From positions 186,829-250,828 of the forward strand of contig JBBHKE010001627.1 in NCBI GenBank assembly GCA_037447655.1: a stretch of 64,000 bases of DNA. The letters are read 5' to 3'. A program made the position numbers and the translations under genes. The notes beneath the pieces are model-generated. The model made no database searches. It worked only from the letters and a program-made list of their open reading frames with translations, and had not been told where the DNA came from. Every line of letters starts with the position of its first letter. Positions within the stretch are counted from its first letter, which is position 1. This stretch comes from Zygnema cylindricum. Lineage: Eukaryota > Streptophyta > Zygnematophyceae > Zygnematales > Zygnemataceae. Of the stretch, positions 40,990-51,644 are shown in pieces.

Positions 40990-43900
40990 AGTTAAGTAAT
41001 GATGACACCAGACACAGTTTGATTAGATTCGAGTCATTAGTGGAAGGAAAACCGTTGAAAGTAATGGTTGATTCAGGTGCCACACATAATTTTATTTCCC
41101 ATAAGTTTGTAGAGGAAAATAAAATTCCTACTGTCATAAGGGAAAAGCCTTTACATGTTCAAGTGGCAAATGGTAATAAGTCCACATTAGACTTACAAAC
41201 TGACACGATAGAAGTTGATATCCAAGGTCATAAAATGAAAGTTGTGTGTGAAATAATAAATTTGGGAAGTGAAGAACTAATTCTGGGAAAGCCTTGGTTA
41301 ACACAACATAATCCTCAAATTAATTGGGAAATTAACACCTTAAAAGTAAAGTCTAAAAACGGTTGGAAGGTTTTGCAAGCATTATCTCCTAAGAAATTGC
41401 ATAGGAATCATATAAATAACATAACCAGATTGGGAGTAGAATGTTTGATATCTGCTAAACAATTTAAAAAACACTTAAAAGATAAAACGAATCATGCTTT
41501 CTTGTTATTAGTAACTGAGGCAGTTACTGATGAAGGAGGGGGAGAAAACACTAACATTGATGTCATCCCTAAATCTGACACCACTAAAACTTTCGAAAAA
41601 CTAAAATCTGATTTTGTAACTGACAGTAATACATCTGATGTTGTTGTTAAGGATTTGATTTTTGAATTTCAAGATGTTTTCCCAAGTGATTTACCCTCGG
41701 GAAGGCCACCTTCGCCAGATGTAGAACATGTTATTAACCTTGAACCTGGATGTAATCCTCCTGTCACAGGAATTTATAAACACAGTTTCTTTGAGCAGGA
41801 GGAGTTAAAGAAACAGATCAAAGAACTCCTAGAGAAATGACATATTCAACCCAGCAAATCACCGTACGGAGCACCAATTCTTTTCGTCAAAAAGAAGGAC
41901 GGAACGTTGAGAATGTGTGTCGATTATCGTAGTCTGAACAAGATTACGGTGAAGGATAAGTATCCGTTACCTTTAATTTCTGATTTGATAGATCGTTTAA
42001 AAGGTGCTAAAGTATTTTCGTTGATTGACCTGCATAGTGGCTTTAATCAGGTGCCAATTAGAATTGAGGGTGTTGATAAAACTGCTTTCAGGACTAGGGT
42101 GGGTCATTTTGAATGGATAGTGATGCCATTCGGCTTAACGAATGCTCCGCCTACTTACCAAAGATTAATGAACCAAACTTTTTCGGATTACATAGATGAG
42201 TTTGTTCAGGTGTTTATTGATGATATTCTAATTTACAGTGAATCTAGAGAACAACATGTAATTCATTTAAGAAAAGTGTTAGAAAGGTTAAAAGAAAGAA
42301 AATTATACGGAAAATTGTCAAAATCTAGCTTTCTTAAAAGTGAACAATTATTTTTGGGACATATAGTTAGTGGGGAAGGTGTTAAAACAGATCCATCCAA
42401 AATCACTGCAATCCAAAATTGGAAGCAACCTACTAATGTCACGGAAGTTAGATCATTTTTGGGATTGGCCACTTACTACAGGAAATTTATAAAGAACTTC
42501 AGTATGATCGCCGCACCTTTGACGGATTTACTTCGGGAAAAGGAGACGTTTGTGTGGGGAGCTGATCAAGAGAGAGCATTCAAGGAATTAAAAGGGAAGT
42601 TGACCTCTGCCCCTACACTGGTGTATCTTGACCCTACCGGGGAATTTGAAGTTCTGATCACTACAGATGCATCTGATAAAGGTCTAGGTGCAGTCATAAG
42701 TCAAAAAGTCGACAAACACTTTCATCCTATTGCTTTTGAGTCCAAAAAATTCAATGATGCTGAAAAGAACTATACAGCACAAGAAAACGAATTACTTGCA
42801 ATTGTACATGCATTGGTGAAATGACATTGTTATTTGCATAATAAAGAATTTAGAGTTCACTGTGATAATAAAGCACTCTCTTATTTACAGAGATTAAGTG
42901 ATGCGCAGATTATGACTGGCAGACAGGTTAGGTGGATGCAAAAATTAGCATATTTCAAATTTAATGTCAAACATATTCCTGGGAAAACAAATGTAGTCGC
43001 AGATCCATTAAGTAGATGTTTTGAAATAAGTGTTATGGTTCAAGATGAATTGTTTTTAGATACAGTTAGATATGGTTATGATAAAGATCCTTATTTTGTT
43101 GTGATTTGCAAGAATATTTTGGGAGGGAATTCTGACCCACTGAATGAGAGGCATGTCAAAAACTTTAGAATAAAAGATGGTTTACTGTATTTGCGAACAG
43201 GGGATAGGTTATGCATTCCTGAAATGGGAGACTTGAGAAAACAACTTTTACAAGAAGCCCATGAGCATTTAGGACATCTTGGTCGAGATAACACTCTTAG
43301 TCGGTTGCAGAGTAGATTGTTTTGGCCAGGGATGGCAAAGGAGGTGTCGAAACACGTGGAAAGTTGTGTCCCTTGCCAACAGAGTAAACCTAGTAACCAG
43401 AAACCTAGAGGTCTCTTAAAACCTTTAGATATCCCCGAAAGACCATGGGAATCTGTCAGTATGGATTTTATTGTCAAGTTGCCTGCTACATCTAAAAAGA
43501 ATGACAATATCATGGTCGTAGTCGATAGGTTCAGTAAAATGGCAATCTTTATCCCTTGCAAAACCACTCATTCAGTTATAGATATTGCAAAACTATATTT
43601 TGACAACGTGGTCAGACATCATCGAATCCCTCTATCTAAAGTCAGTGATAGAGATTCTAAATTTACGTCTACTTTTTGGAAAGAATTACAACAAAATTTA
43701 GGCTCTGAATTGAAAATGAGTACCGCTTATCATCCTCAGACAGATGGACAGACAGAAAGGATGAACCGTACACTAGAGGAAATACTTAGGACTGTTTGCA
43801 GTGCAATTTAAAACACATGGGAATCTAAACTGCCATTAATGGAATTTGCATACAATTCATGTAAACATGCTAGTACATGATTCTCACCATTTGAAGTTGC

Positions 43901-44519
43901 ATACGAATACCAACCTAGAGAAGCATTAGACTTAATAACAGGGGTCACTCAAGAGAATAGAGGTTCAGGAACAGAGTTTTGGGAATACATTCAAACAGTT
44001 TGGAAAACTGTCCGGGATGCATTAGTGGAGGCACAAAGGAGGCAAGAATTAAATGCTAACCGCAAACGGGGTGATTGGGTGTTACGCACAGGCGACAAGG
44101 TTTGGCTTTCTACAACTCATTACAGGTGCAAGATCGAGGGACAATCGGATCCTATGGGAAAATTTGCTCCTAAGTACATTGGACCATTTACTGTAACCGA
44201 GATGATATCGTCAGTTGCTGCCAAATTGGACTTGCCGCCTTCAACAAAGATTCATCCAGTGATACACATCAGCCAATTGAAACCAGTAAATCTTCGCCCA
44301 ACTGAAAGAGAATTGGAATTGGATCCCTCAATAATTATAGAACTTGAAGTTCACAGATGGGTAATAGATTGGGTTGGTCAACGGTTCAAGGTCGGTGATA
44401 CTATATTCTGGCAAGTGCATTATCTAGGAAGGCCTGAGGATGAGTTGGCTTTAGAGGATAAAAATTCTGAGTTTTTACAGAGGTACTGGAGGGATAATAA
44501 TATAGAAGTCCCGTCTTGA
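40990..44519 (+). pseudogene. gypsy pol: protease, RT, RNase H, integrase; four internal stops
   Basis: Protease 'VMVDSGATHNFISHKF' (41065). RT follows with '[25 protein letters not shown]', '[12 protein letters not shown]', '[17 protein letters not shown]' and the catalytic '[10 protein letters not shown]'. RNase H has '[12 protein letters not shown]' and '[17 protein letters not shown]'. Integrase has the HHCC finger 'HEHLGHLG...CVPCQQSK', then 'MDFIVKLP', 'VVVDRFSKMAIFIPCKTTH', 'SDRDSKFTSTFWKEL' and 'YHPQTDGQTERMNRTLEE'. Stops interrupt at 41838, 42822, 43809 and about 43878; without them the frame is continuous to 44519. The last 55 residues ('IDWVGQRFKVGDTIFWQVHYLGRPEDEL...') resemble a diverged chromodomain, uncertain. 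Confidence 0.93.
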
Positions 44520-44551
44520 TAATTAAAGGTGTTTTAACTGAGGTCAGTTAA

Positions 44552-44568
44552 AAATAAAGAGGGGATGA
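44552..44568 (+). promoter_or_regulatory. Polypurine tract of the gypsy element
   Basis: AAATAAAGAGGGGATGA directly before the 3' LTR. It would prime plus-strand DNA synthesis. Confidence 0.85.
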
Positions 44569-45535
44569 TGTAACAGTAATAGCGGATCGAACTTGTTTAT
44601 AAATGGGTATTTACGTGTTATGATTATAGAGTACTAAAATTGGTAGACGTCCGCGAAAGAATCACGCTATTTGGAGTTATATTTTAAAAGTTATAGCGAT
44701 GGGTGTATTTAGGTGACAGCGTGGGGTCTAAATAACAAGTGGGTATCATTGAAACGGGTTAAGGGTCAAATTAGTACCGAAATTACGCGCGTACGTTTCA
44801 TAAAGTTCTAATGAAACGTTTAGTATGCACGGTGCTTCGTTTCGTACAAATTTTAGTACGAAACGTCACTTTCACTTAAGTGAATTTCGTAGGAAGTTTC
44901 CCGTGCGAAATTTGTTACGCACGCTCGTGCGAAGTCGCGTTTCGTTTGGCGCGCAATTTTGCACGTAAATGTTATGTAGTGAAACGTAACGTTTGATTGG
45001 TTAGTAAAGCGCTAAGTAGTTAGTAAGAGATTTCGCACGTTTTTGCATTGGTCAGTCTGAGTCTTTGCTGATCAATGATTGGCCCAGGTAAAAGCCTGTT
45101 AAAACGGAGCGTTGACTCTGGCCTGGCGAGTCCAGGGCGATGATGGATAAATAGTGAAGTGTAAGAGGAGAGTAGACATCTTTTCCTTTGGAGAAGTTTG
45201 TGGAAATTCCAGCTGATCTTGGTCCTGAGCGATTAATACCAAATTGGAGAAAAGGCATTTTTGCATTGAAATCTCTTACTAACTAAATAGTGTTTTAGTA
45301 GTTAAGAGATAGAATTATTAAGAGTGGAGAGTAGAGGAAACACTTTAAATTGAAGGGTTGAGCCACGAGGGCAAGAGACCAAGCTAATGTTATGTGGACA
45401 GAAGCTTCTTCTAATTTAAAGTTATCCTTATGTGAGTGTTTTCCAATGTGGATGTGTATTTTCCAATGTGTGGAATGTGTGGTTGGAATTGTTTGTAGTA
45501 ATGGGATTTTCTGAGAGGTAGGAGATCCTGTTACA
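44569..45535 (+). repeat. 3' LTR of the gypsy element
   Basis: TGTAACAGTAATAGCGG ... GAGATCCTGTTACA, followed by the TTAGT duplication, which is now also the start of a hAT-like MITE. Confidence 0.95.
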
Positions 45536-45539
45536 TTAG

Positions 45540-45728
45540 TAGTGTTGGGTATCGGGTAAATTCATATCGCGATAATTGCGATATTCGATATATCGAATAT
45601 CGATCGAGCAGATTCCTCGATATATCGTACCAGGACCAACATAAATTATGGCGATATATATCGCAAAAAAATGGGTGTCCGTACAGTCATAGTACGGAAA
45701 ATCGTACGTAAAATAGTACGGATATTTA

Positions 45729-45766
<38 letters not shown>

Positions 45767-45972
45767 AGGGGGGGGGGGGGGGGGGGGGGGGGGGTTGAAA
45801 AAAAAATGGAAATTTCATTTTTTTTATGGCTCGATATATCGACGATACGATATATTGGCGATATATCGCGATAATTTGGTTTTCAATATATCGAGGCGAT
45901 ATATCAATTATCGGGTACCTGAAAATCGATATATATCGAATATCGGCAAAGGGTCCTCGATACCCAACACTA
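45540..45972. mobile_element. hAT-like MITE with ATATCG repeats and a C36/G27 hairpin
   Basis: Ends TAGTGTTGGGTATCG / CGATACCCAACACTA. The interior is full of ATATCGATAT-type palindromes and a central run of 36 C, one A and 27 G (45731-45794). The terminal motif resembles hAT elements. Candidate 8-bp flanks (TACATTAG / CTAATTAG) agree at five of eight bases, which is weak. It sits exactly at the gypsy LTR edge. Confidence 0.65.
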
Positions 45973-46015
45973 CTAATTAGTACTATTTATCCCAGTTTGG
46001 CATTAACATTAATAA

Positions 46016-46759
46016 GGGTAACATTCCATTAGACAAAAAGTAGGGTTCGTTACTGGACGCCGTACGTTGTCGTACATAGCCGTACATAGCCGTACCATAA
46101 ATTTTTTTTTCAGACGAAACATCGTTACTGGAAAGCTTTCGGGAAGCTCCTACAATGTAGGCGTAATTTTTGACCGTTGGGTGTTTCACTTTTCGAGATC
46201 CGCGAAGTAATCGCGCAAATCATCCAGTGGGCCCCAACTCTCCTCGAGGAGAGTTGGGGCCCACTGGATGATTGCCATTCATTGCCATTGGTACACGTGA
46301 AAAAACAAAAAAAATATCTACTTTGAACAAACGATCACAGGCGTGCACGTCGTACAGGCCATGTGCCGCCTGCCACGCTGAATGCAGGTCAGGTTGAAAA
46401 TATCCTCGCACGCTCCGTCTGACATCCACCGACATTCAAAGTTTGCCGCAACCTTCAAAGTTTGCCTCGTCCTTTTGCAATTCCGTTTCGAAATTTTGAT
46501 TTCCATTTTTAAAATCAAAATCTGGCCGAAAACTTTATGTGCAAATCATTAACTACCTCCGGTGATACAAATTTTTCGTACAAATATTCCGTTTGTAGAT
46601 TTCTGTATGATTTTTATAATCAGGACTCTAACCTATCTGGCGCCAACCATAATTGAGGAATGTTTGTTACTGTCCCGACATAATGGAGCTGACTTCTAGT
46701 AAACGCTGTAAGTAGAATAGTCCGTACATTTACTGGGACCGTCTAATGGAATGTTACCC
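46016..46759. mobile_element. Harbinger-like MITE H2 (744 bp)
   Basis: Ends GGGTAACATTCCATTAG / CTAATGGAATGTTACCC with TAA on both sides. Related to H1 throughout. It contains a perfect 50-bp palindrome at 46221-46270, which H1 and H3 have only as a short core. Confidence 0.85.
46221..46270. repeat. Perfect 50-bp palindrome in MITE H2
   Basis: CATCCAGTGGGCCCCAACTC TCCTC followed by its exact reverse complement, centred between 46245 and 46246 (CTCGAG). In H1 only about 14 bp at the centre is palindromic. Confidence 0.95.
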
Positions 46760-47514
46760 TAAATCCTTAACACTGATAACGGTGGGCAATGTACCTAACC
46801 AGGCCACACTACAACTAAAGAACCACTAAAAGCAAACCTTTCAAATCACATTATACTTCAGGGGGCACACTAAGGAATTTTTGTAACTTTTCAACAATCT
46901 AGCTTCGGCTAGCTGTACAACCACAAATAAATGTTGACAGTAAAGAATTAAGGTCCAAAGCAAGCGGGCTCCTAAGGTCCCTCGACACAATGAAATAACT
47001 CATCAAAAGCAATCACCAAACAACGAAACACATCTACCACCACCATAATAAAGTCATCCATACCAACCCGATGTGGATAACCACACATTTTTTTCTTAGC
47101 GACGTTACACGCATTTATAACAGTTCTGGACCGGTGAGAAACGGTTGTAACGAAGGCGGGGTTCACCGAAGCAATGTTACCAAAAATATGGCAAACACCT
47201 GGCCTTACAAAAGTGATACTACAGTACAGTACAGTCCAACACTGTAAAAAATCACGAGATTTACCCAAATGTGCATAATTAATTAATTATTTGCGCATAT
47301 TGACTTTTTAAGAAAACCGAAGCGCTATTGCCATTTGTCGACTCGTGGTGTCACGGATGTACACTAGGTACGGTCGTAACAATCCCAAAAATTTACGAGA
47401 TAAAGTTAGAGACACTTAAGTCATTCGATTGGACTTAAGAACACTTTAGGGGACCCTAATTCTCTTCACGAATTTTCTTATCATAGTTTAATTAGCATTC
47501 ACGTTTTCGCTCTC
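46760..47514. other. About 750 bp with no recognised gene
   Basis: A 98-codon minus-strand frame (46972-47268) with 'VRPGVCHIF' and 'GMDDFIMVVVDVF' is the only notable reading frame. I recognise no family in it, so it is not called as a gene. Confidence 0.35.
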
Positions 47515-48032
47515 TTGTCAAATTTATGTGATATAAATTTTTCACAGAGGAAGTTTACTCTAATTTATTTAAGTACTCTACATTGGGATATGTCGGCAAT
47601 AATTATTTGCGCTAAAATTATAAACGCTAATTATGTAGACGTACAAAATTTGTCAGTCTGTATAGTTTTGGCGTCATTATGACGATAATATTATTTGTCA
47701 CGCTGAATGTTAGTTAATGTTCACACTGACGACGATGCTGTCAACAGACGAGAGATATACGAACGGTTTTTTTCTCGATATGATTGATTTTTCGTTTAGT
47801 GCGATTTCACGTGCGAGCGCGATTTTATTAAATCAGTACAATTTTGCACCGTCGAACGTCGTCCGTACTCCACACTATCTAAAACGAACCTATATTACAA
47901 ATTTTTACGCTAATTAAACTTACCTAAATTAGAAAAATGAAAAAACTAGAATCGTTTACTCTATTTGATGTCATAGAGTTGAAATTTCGAGCGATTAATT
48001 ATAGTAATTTACTCTAATTACGATTCGCGGTG
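47515..48032. mobile_element. TA-target element Md, left end missing
   Basis: The interior follows Mb and Mc (TTACTCTAATTTATTTAAGT, TTCACACTGACGACGATG) and the right end is ATTACGATTCGCGGTG|TA at 48032. The left terminal repeat is absent. Confidence 0.75.
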
Positions 48033-48414
48033 TACTGTACAGTACACCGCGAATCGCTATTAGTGTTAATTTTTTTGGGAATTGGTCATGGCAGTGACAG
48101 TTTTGGTTGCGCACAGTCACTTACGTCATTTTGTCATAAACTCTATGTTCGAAGTACACATCCGTACAAAGTAAAGTACCGTTGAATCTAAATTTGACGG
48201 TAACAACTTTGAATTTCAAAATATTGTTTCAACCACTTAAACTTTTGTCGCGCTTGCGAACGTCGACCGTCATAATAGAAGTAGCAATTCACACGGCCAG
48301 CGAACGTTTATCGTAACAAAATTGCGGCAACCACATGTAAATAAAAGTGTTGCATATAGTCACTTTTTGTCGTTACGTGAACTCCACGGTGAGAGCATGT
48401 TGGATATTAACTTA

Positions 48415-49253
48415 GGGCGTGTTCCCATGTAACCGAACTTTGAAACTTTACTTTGGATTTTAGCGCAAATTTTACGGTGTACTTTTCAAAGTGTGCCTAT
48501 GTCAGTCGTTACTTTGGCCTTCATTACTTCGAATTTGTGACAGTTTTAAACGTCGCCAATATCTTGCGACACTTGTAGACGCCAACAAACTGCGGACATT
48601 TGTACACTAGATCAAGCTCCTGACATACTGCAGACATTTGTCGACGCCAACGAGCTCCTGTCATTTGTAGACGCCCACACAAGGACAACATTAGCAATCG
48701 CCTACGTCTACAAATGGGTGTATAGTACTTTACTGTAGTGAAAGTGACATTGAATGTTCAGCATGATATTGTAGACGTCGGGCTTTCTTTCACTGCCATG
48801 TGCGTAGTTCTAGCGAATCGTGTCCGGCTGCCTGTTGCCATTTTCTATGCTTTTCCATTTTACGCAATTACATACAAATTTCGTATATCCAAACAAACAA
48901 ACAAATTGTTAGCATACGGACAAACAACTTTTTTTTTGTGTACTCTCCCAACTGCAAAAAATAAATCGAAAACGTTTGACGCGTGCAATCCAGGTTTTCT
49001 ATTCGTCAATAGGGTAGTGTTTTGATTTAAATCAGAACGCGATTTGATTCCAGTGCACGTGTGAAGATGAGCTGGAAGTGGATCGCGATGATAATAACGC
49101 CAAATTGTCGTACCTTCCAAGTTCCAAGAAGACACAAAATGTATTTGTGTTTTTGCCCATTTTTAGTACAGCGTAATATTTTCTCGTTGGGAGTCCCATT
49201 TTCTGTGAATATGACGGAAAAAAACCCTTACTTGAACACATAAGAACACGCCC
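48415..49253. mobile_element. Harbinger-like MITE P3 (839 bp), nested in Me
   Basis: Ends GGGCGTGTTCCCATGT / ACATAAGAACACGCCC, TTA on both sides. Short repeats of ACATTTGTAGACGCCNAC lie inside (48570-48690). Related by end sequence to P1 and P2. Confidence 0.8.
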
Positions 49254-50239
49254 TTAGCCGCAAAAGTAAATTTTGGTCGTCTAAGCGTTACATTGAACTT
49301 AGGTGCAAATTGAAACAAAACCCCTTTAAAACTGAAGTATTGTAAGTCTTGTACGGAAATGTTAAAACCCACAAAACGAAATAAACTTTATACACTGTAA
49401 TAAAACGAACCGGCGTAAAAATTCCAATTGAAATTAAATGAAAAAAATGCGCATCGTCACGCGCGACGAAATTGAGCCACACTATCTACGAATCAACATT
49501 CTTACATTGACAGCCAAATTTCGTTTTGTGCGTTTTAATACTTCCGTACAAGACTTACAGTGCAGTTTACCGTCAATCGATATTAGCGTAGTGTACGTTA
49601 ATTCCGACCCGCTTTTTTTTTCTTCTCAAATAGCGTAGCTTATTCTATTTTTTTCTTTACGCCATTTAGGGTTATTTTCCAAGTACCGTACAAAACGAAA
49701 GTACGTTGTCGTTTAAATAGTATGATGTATGGTCAGTGTTAGACCGTACAAAAGTGTACCTTTTTAAGTGAAAAAGTATAATTAATGAGTTTTAGTAACC
49801 GCACACGCATGAGGATATGCGCTCTAAAAATAGGATAAAACCGGGTTGTCAAATATCACGTTCGCACATATTCCTCCAACAACCACGTTTCGACTGTGTG
49901 AACGTACGATTTGTGTACGATTTGTCAGGTTTTGTACAAATAACTATATTAGTGAAAGCATGTTTGCGACCGACATTTTTTTTTTCAAAGACCATAATTA
50001 GAATTATTAAACAATTAGAATGTATGTTTTTTTTCAAAATTTTCAAATTCTTAATTAGCGTAAACCACGGTAATTATTCCTATACGATAAAGAAAATTCT
50101 ACGCTAATAACATTTGTTGAAAAGAGGTAATTAAAAGTTCACTTCTCTAATTTATTTCCATTTAAAGAGAGAGAGTGAGGATTAAAGGCACTCCATGGCT
50201 GCCGCAATATTTATAATGTGGAAGGATATTTTACCAAAA

Positions 50240-50335
50240 TGGTGCCTTGGTCCAAAATTTGAACCTGGGTTTGCCGACCACTATGTTATCGTACGTCTTA
50301 TCCACTAAAGCGTTATCGAAACGATACACGTGACG
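50240..50335 (-). other. tRNA-like block, antisense in the solo LTR (best-preserved copy)
   Basis: On the minus strand: CGATAACGCTTTAGTGGATAAGACG, where TTTAGTGGATAAG fits an A box/D-arm. About 30 nt on comes CCAGGTTCAAATTTTGGACC, where GGTTCAAATT fits the T-loop and B box. Overall length and spacing are those of a tRNA. Stems are imperfect and no CCA is encoded. Confidence 0.55.
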
Positions 50336-50764
50336 GGTTTCAAAGATATATAAACATTAACGCGACAGCTAATTAATACCAGACTAACGAAGAGGAACAA
50401 TTCATGCATGTACGCGAATCTGAACCGTGTAAAATATGTTTTGATCGGACGACCGACATTATAGCCGCCACGCGAAGTGAGCTTTTGGCGGCATACGGAG
50501 ATAGCGTCACGCGGTGCCAAGTGGCGCCACATTTTTTGATACCGGAGAAGATGGGAGGAGGAACCATGGCTCCCGATTTGACAGGTGTCACCTTGTAGAC
50601 CTTGTCGTACAATGGTCGTACAATAAGTACATCGCCCATTGTACCTTCTTCTACTATATAGTGTTCCTATTGGACTAGGGTTTAGTAGTAGGTAGTTTTG
50701 AGTAGGCAAACCAAGACTTAGTGATATTTAGGGACCTCTCTTTAAGAGAGCTTATAACTATAAA

Positions 50765-50895
50765 GGTCGTCTTTGACCAGCCATAACTTACTGCTCAGGG
50801 GAGCAAATTCACTGATTCTTTTTGCATTTGACTCAGCGGAGTCTTGTCCTCACAGGAGTGAGGGTGGTTTGAATATTTTTGTGCCTGGGCGGCGC
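50765..50895 (+). other. Five-hairpin block of the copia LTR (copy in solo LTR)
   Basis: Stems GGTC/GACC (50765-50778), TGCTC/GAGCA (50792-50805), GACTC/GAGTC (50830-50843), CCTCAC/GTGAGG (50848-50863) and GTGCC/GGCGC (50881-50895, with one G-U type pair). Confidence 0.65.
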
Positions 50896-51644
50896 TTATT
50901 CAGTGGGAAGGTGGAAGGGGAAAATATTATCCCAGAGGCTTTACATAGGCAGCTCATTCTGTGGGTCAATGGAGACCACAAAATTTCACGATTCGTACTT
51001 CAGATAGTACTTCAGATGGTTTTCGTTTCAATTTGCGTCTAAATTTGATAAAACGCTTAGACGACCAAAATTCAATTTTGCGGCTAAGTTAATATCCAAC
51101 CTGCTCTCACCGTAGAGCTCACATGACGACAAAAAGTGACTCTCTACAACATTTTTATTTACATGTGGTCGTCGCAGTTTTGTTACTGTAAACGTTCGCT
51201 GACCGTGTGAATTGCGGATTTTGTTATGACGGTTTACGTTCGCAAGCGCGACAAAAGTTTAAGCGGTTGAAAGTCAAATTGAAACTTGAAACAATATTTT
51301 GAAAGTCAAAGCTGTCCAACCAATTGACCGTCAAATTTAGACTCAACGGTACTTTACTTGTACTAATTTGTACTTCAAAAGTACAATTTAGAACAAAATG
51401 ACGTAAGTGACTATGCGTACCCAAAACAATCACTCTTTATTTTTTGCCATAAAATACATCTTTTATTCGTACCACTTTTCTGATGATGAATCCGACGGCT
51501 GCGATTGAAAGGTAAGATTCCCAGCTTTCGATTGGAAGTCTCAAATTGAAAAACTGACAAGTGGTCAGAGAAATATATGTTTTAAGTGGCGATAACCCTA
51601 ATAACGATACACGGTGTAGACGCAACCTCTGATTTCATTCGTAA

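Larger units (their letters stand above)
37870..45535 (+). mobile_element. Ty3/gypsy retrotransposon (7.7 kb), recent, perfect TSD
   Basis: Two LTRs (965 and 967 bp) with about 15 visible differences, TGTAACA...TGTTACA ends, TTAGT directly before (37865-37869) and after (45536-45540), primer site and polypurine tract in place. The internal order is gag, protease, RT, RNase H, integrase (gypsy order). A handful of in-frame stops are the main damage, and the rest of pol is readable, so insertion was relatively recent. Confidence 0.95.
50115..50988 (+). repeat. Solo copia LTR of the TGTTGAAA family
   Basis: TGTTGAAAAGAGG ... ATGGAGACCACAAAATTTCA with no internal region, so probably the product of LTR-LTR recombination. 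It sits inside a TA-target element end: ACGCTAATAAC.ATT on the left and CGATTCG on the right, compatible with a decayed CGATT duplication. Holds a tRNA-like block (50240-50335), the hairpin block (50765-50895) and a gag start ATGGAGACC at 50969. Confidence 0.8.
48045..51616. mobile_element. Large TA-target element Me with long inverted arms, carrying two insertions
   Basis: Starts TA|CACCGCGAATCGCTATTAG and ends CTAATAACGATACACGGTG|TA. Long inverted arms: 48110-48412 plus 49257-49300 pair with 51040-51425 (for example CTTACGTCATTTTGT / ACAAAATGACGTAAG, TCACTTTTTGTCGT / ACGACAAAAAGTGA, TTGGTCGTCTAAGCGTT / AACGCTTAGACGACCAA). It is interrupted by MITE P3 and a solo copia LTR. No transposase frame seen. 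Confidence 0.7.

Noticed and set aside
40663-43880. Stop-codon reassignment to explain stops in gypsy pol
   Set aside because: All three stop types occur, and ICMT uses a normal TAA with no internal TGA, TAG or TAA.
45671-45874. Frame with a run of Pro then Gly
   Set aside because: It is the translation of the C36/G27 homopolymers inside a MITE, not a protein.
46972-47268. 98-codon minus-strand frame with 'VRPGVCHIF'
   Set aside because: No recognisable family, no flanking transposon ends, no other support.
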